Shown: piece after piece, positions 62,950 through 64,000 of the stretch | Layout of the letters: the number at the start of each line of letters is the position of its first letter | Position numbering within the stretch: position 1 is the stretch's first letter | Source of the DNA: Xylaria sp. FL1777 | Taxonomy: Eukaryota; Ascomycota; Sordariomycetes; Xylariales; Xylariaceae | Reading direction: 5' to 3' | DNA length: 64,000 nucleotides | Assembly: GCA_022578965.1 (NCBI GenBank) | Contig: MU400613.1 | Coordinates: forward strand, 1-64,000 | Program-made: the position numbers and the translations under genes | Notes under the pieces: model-generated | Database searches by the model: none | The model's input: the letters and a program-made list of their open reading frames with translations, nothing else | What the model was told of the DNA's origin: nothing

Positions 62950-64000
62950 AACAAAAAATAACTAATTAATAAAAAAAAAAAACTAATATAGCAAATAATA
63001 ATTAACTACTAATTATTAAACGTAATTATTATTACAAATAAATACTTCTTTACTTTATTAGTAACTATAAAAAAAAACATTAGTTAAATAAAATAGTTTA
63101 TAATAGTTAATATTTTAAATAAATATTATGCTATTAAAATAACTAAAAAAAAAAAATAAAAAACTGCTATATAAACAATATATAAACTATATAAATACAT
63201 AGTTATACTACAAGAACTACAAAATGCATTAGCTAGCTTTTAATACATAATAATAATAATTTTACAAAAGTTTTTAAACAAATTTATGTTTATTTATTTA
63301 AATAATATCTTAATTTACTTTAAAACGCTAAAAAAACACAAAAAACATATAACTTAAGTATTAAAAACACTTAAACAAGCAAAATTATAACTTAACACAA
63401 AAAAGTATATATAGCATATATAAAAGATTAATTTTTTAAAATTTATAATTACTTTAGAACAAATATAAATTTAACAATTAAAAATTAACATAATATAAAA
63501 CTAGAAAATACTTAACTTAACTATTGTTATAAATATATAATAAGCATTAAGATTTTTAAACTATGTTTAAATGTTAATTTAAAACTTTAAAAAAATAGTA
63601 TTTTACTTTATAAAGTATACAAGGAAAAAATACAAAAAAAAATCTTTTTTAATTTTAAAAGAAGCCTAAAAAGCTTTTAAAGAACTAAAACTAAAAGTTA
63701 TTTTTAATCTTGTAGTTAAACTACCTAATTTACAGAAAAAAAAAAGGCTAAAAACAAATGTTTTAAATAATATAATTACAAAAATTTTAAAACAACTAAA
63801 AAACAACAAAAAATAGCACTTAATAGCTTATTACTTTAAAGCATTATAAAACGTAGCATTATAATACTTTATATATAACAAAAAACTACTTGCAATTATT
63901 ATAGCACTTAAAAAGTAAAAACTGTTTTTTATAAAAACTATAAAGCTAATTAAAATTTATTTAAATTATTAAAACTTAACAAAATTTATAACTACACAAA
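62950..64000 (+). pseudogene. Gypsy copy 2 reverse transcriptase / RNase H relic, partial
   Basis: Frame fragments read ...KTAI*TIYKLYKY, then QNALASF, then FMFIYLNNILIYFKT (63,283-63,327), then KKYI and NFLKFIITLE, in the order of Ty3/Gypsy reverse transcriptase. The paired catalytic aspartates of the YxDD box now read Asn-Asn (63,301-63,306). Near 63,655-63,700 AQKAFKELK marks the start of the RNase H region, and the frame continues to the right edge. Each change is a G-to-A transition. Confidence 0.8.

Larger units (their letters stand above)
59300..64000 (+). mobile_element. Ty3/Gypsy LTR retrotransposon, copy 2, RIP-inactivated, runs off the window
   Basis: Plus-strand order is leader (59,330-59,720, shared with 11,800-12,185), gag, protease/linker and reverse transcriptase, with RNase H beginning before the right edge. 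All domains are recognisable only through multiple stops and Asp/Glu/Gly to Asn/Lys changes. It supplies the uninterrupted reference for both the LINE A insertion site and the 207-bp insert site. LTR boundaries were not resolved. Confidence 0.8.

Noticed and set aside
1..64000. Mitochondrial genome as source of the AT-rich DNA
   Set aside because: No mitochondrial gene, rRNA or tRNA is seen, while nuclear retrotransposons with target duplications and nested insertions fill the region.

Overview
This window looks like a filamentous ascomycete (Pezizomycotina) chromosome with a two-compartment genome. One GC-balanced island of about 6.2 kb (roughly 4,870-11,100) carries two intact-looking genes. 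It sits in more than 57 kb of extremely A+T-rich DNA in which transposon reading frames are full of stops and of C-to-T / G-to-A changes. That is the signature of repeat-induced point mutation (RIP) or a RIP-like process. No tRNA, rRNA, telomere repeat or organellar gene was seen.

Layout. 1-4,870: eroded AT-rich DNA, nothing recognised. 4,870-11,100: the gene island, both genes on the minus strand. The first (5,360-7,072) can be resolved into three exons and encodes a 503-residue protein of the fungal PD-(D/E)XK nuclease-like family. The second (7,715-11,044) is an uninterrupted 1,109-codon frame for an unrecognised membrane-anchored protein. 11,100-32,260: a nest of transposons. A Ty3/Gypsy relic (11,800-18,730) was split by a Tad1/I-type LINE (LINE A, 12,487-17,630) and ends where LINE B starts. 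LINE B (18,731-25,570) holds a 494-bp fold-back TA-flanked element and a 3.57-kb terminal-inverted-repeat element with an 8-bp target duplication. LINE B is cut off at a second 494-bp fold-back element. LINE C (27,458-32,259) sits in unrelated T-rich DNA with its own target duplication. 32,260-59,100: eroded DNA of unknown origin with many degenerate minisatellite arrays, densest at 54.5-58.8 kb, and several long hairpins. 59,300-64,000: a longer copy of the same Ty3/Gypsy element, with gag, reverse transcriptase and the start of RNase H readable through the mutations; it runs off the window.

How it fits together. The transposons are dead: catalytic Asp codons of both LINE and Gypsy reverse transcriptases now read Asn. 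Surviving C residues almost always follow A or G, so TC/CC (and GA/GG) are strongly depleted, while CpA, the classical RIP target, is still common after A or G. The two 494-bp elements and a 207-bp insert are much less eroded than their hosts, as expected if they are younger or too short to be targeted. The two genes show no sign of working together; they share orientation and isolation only.
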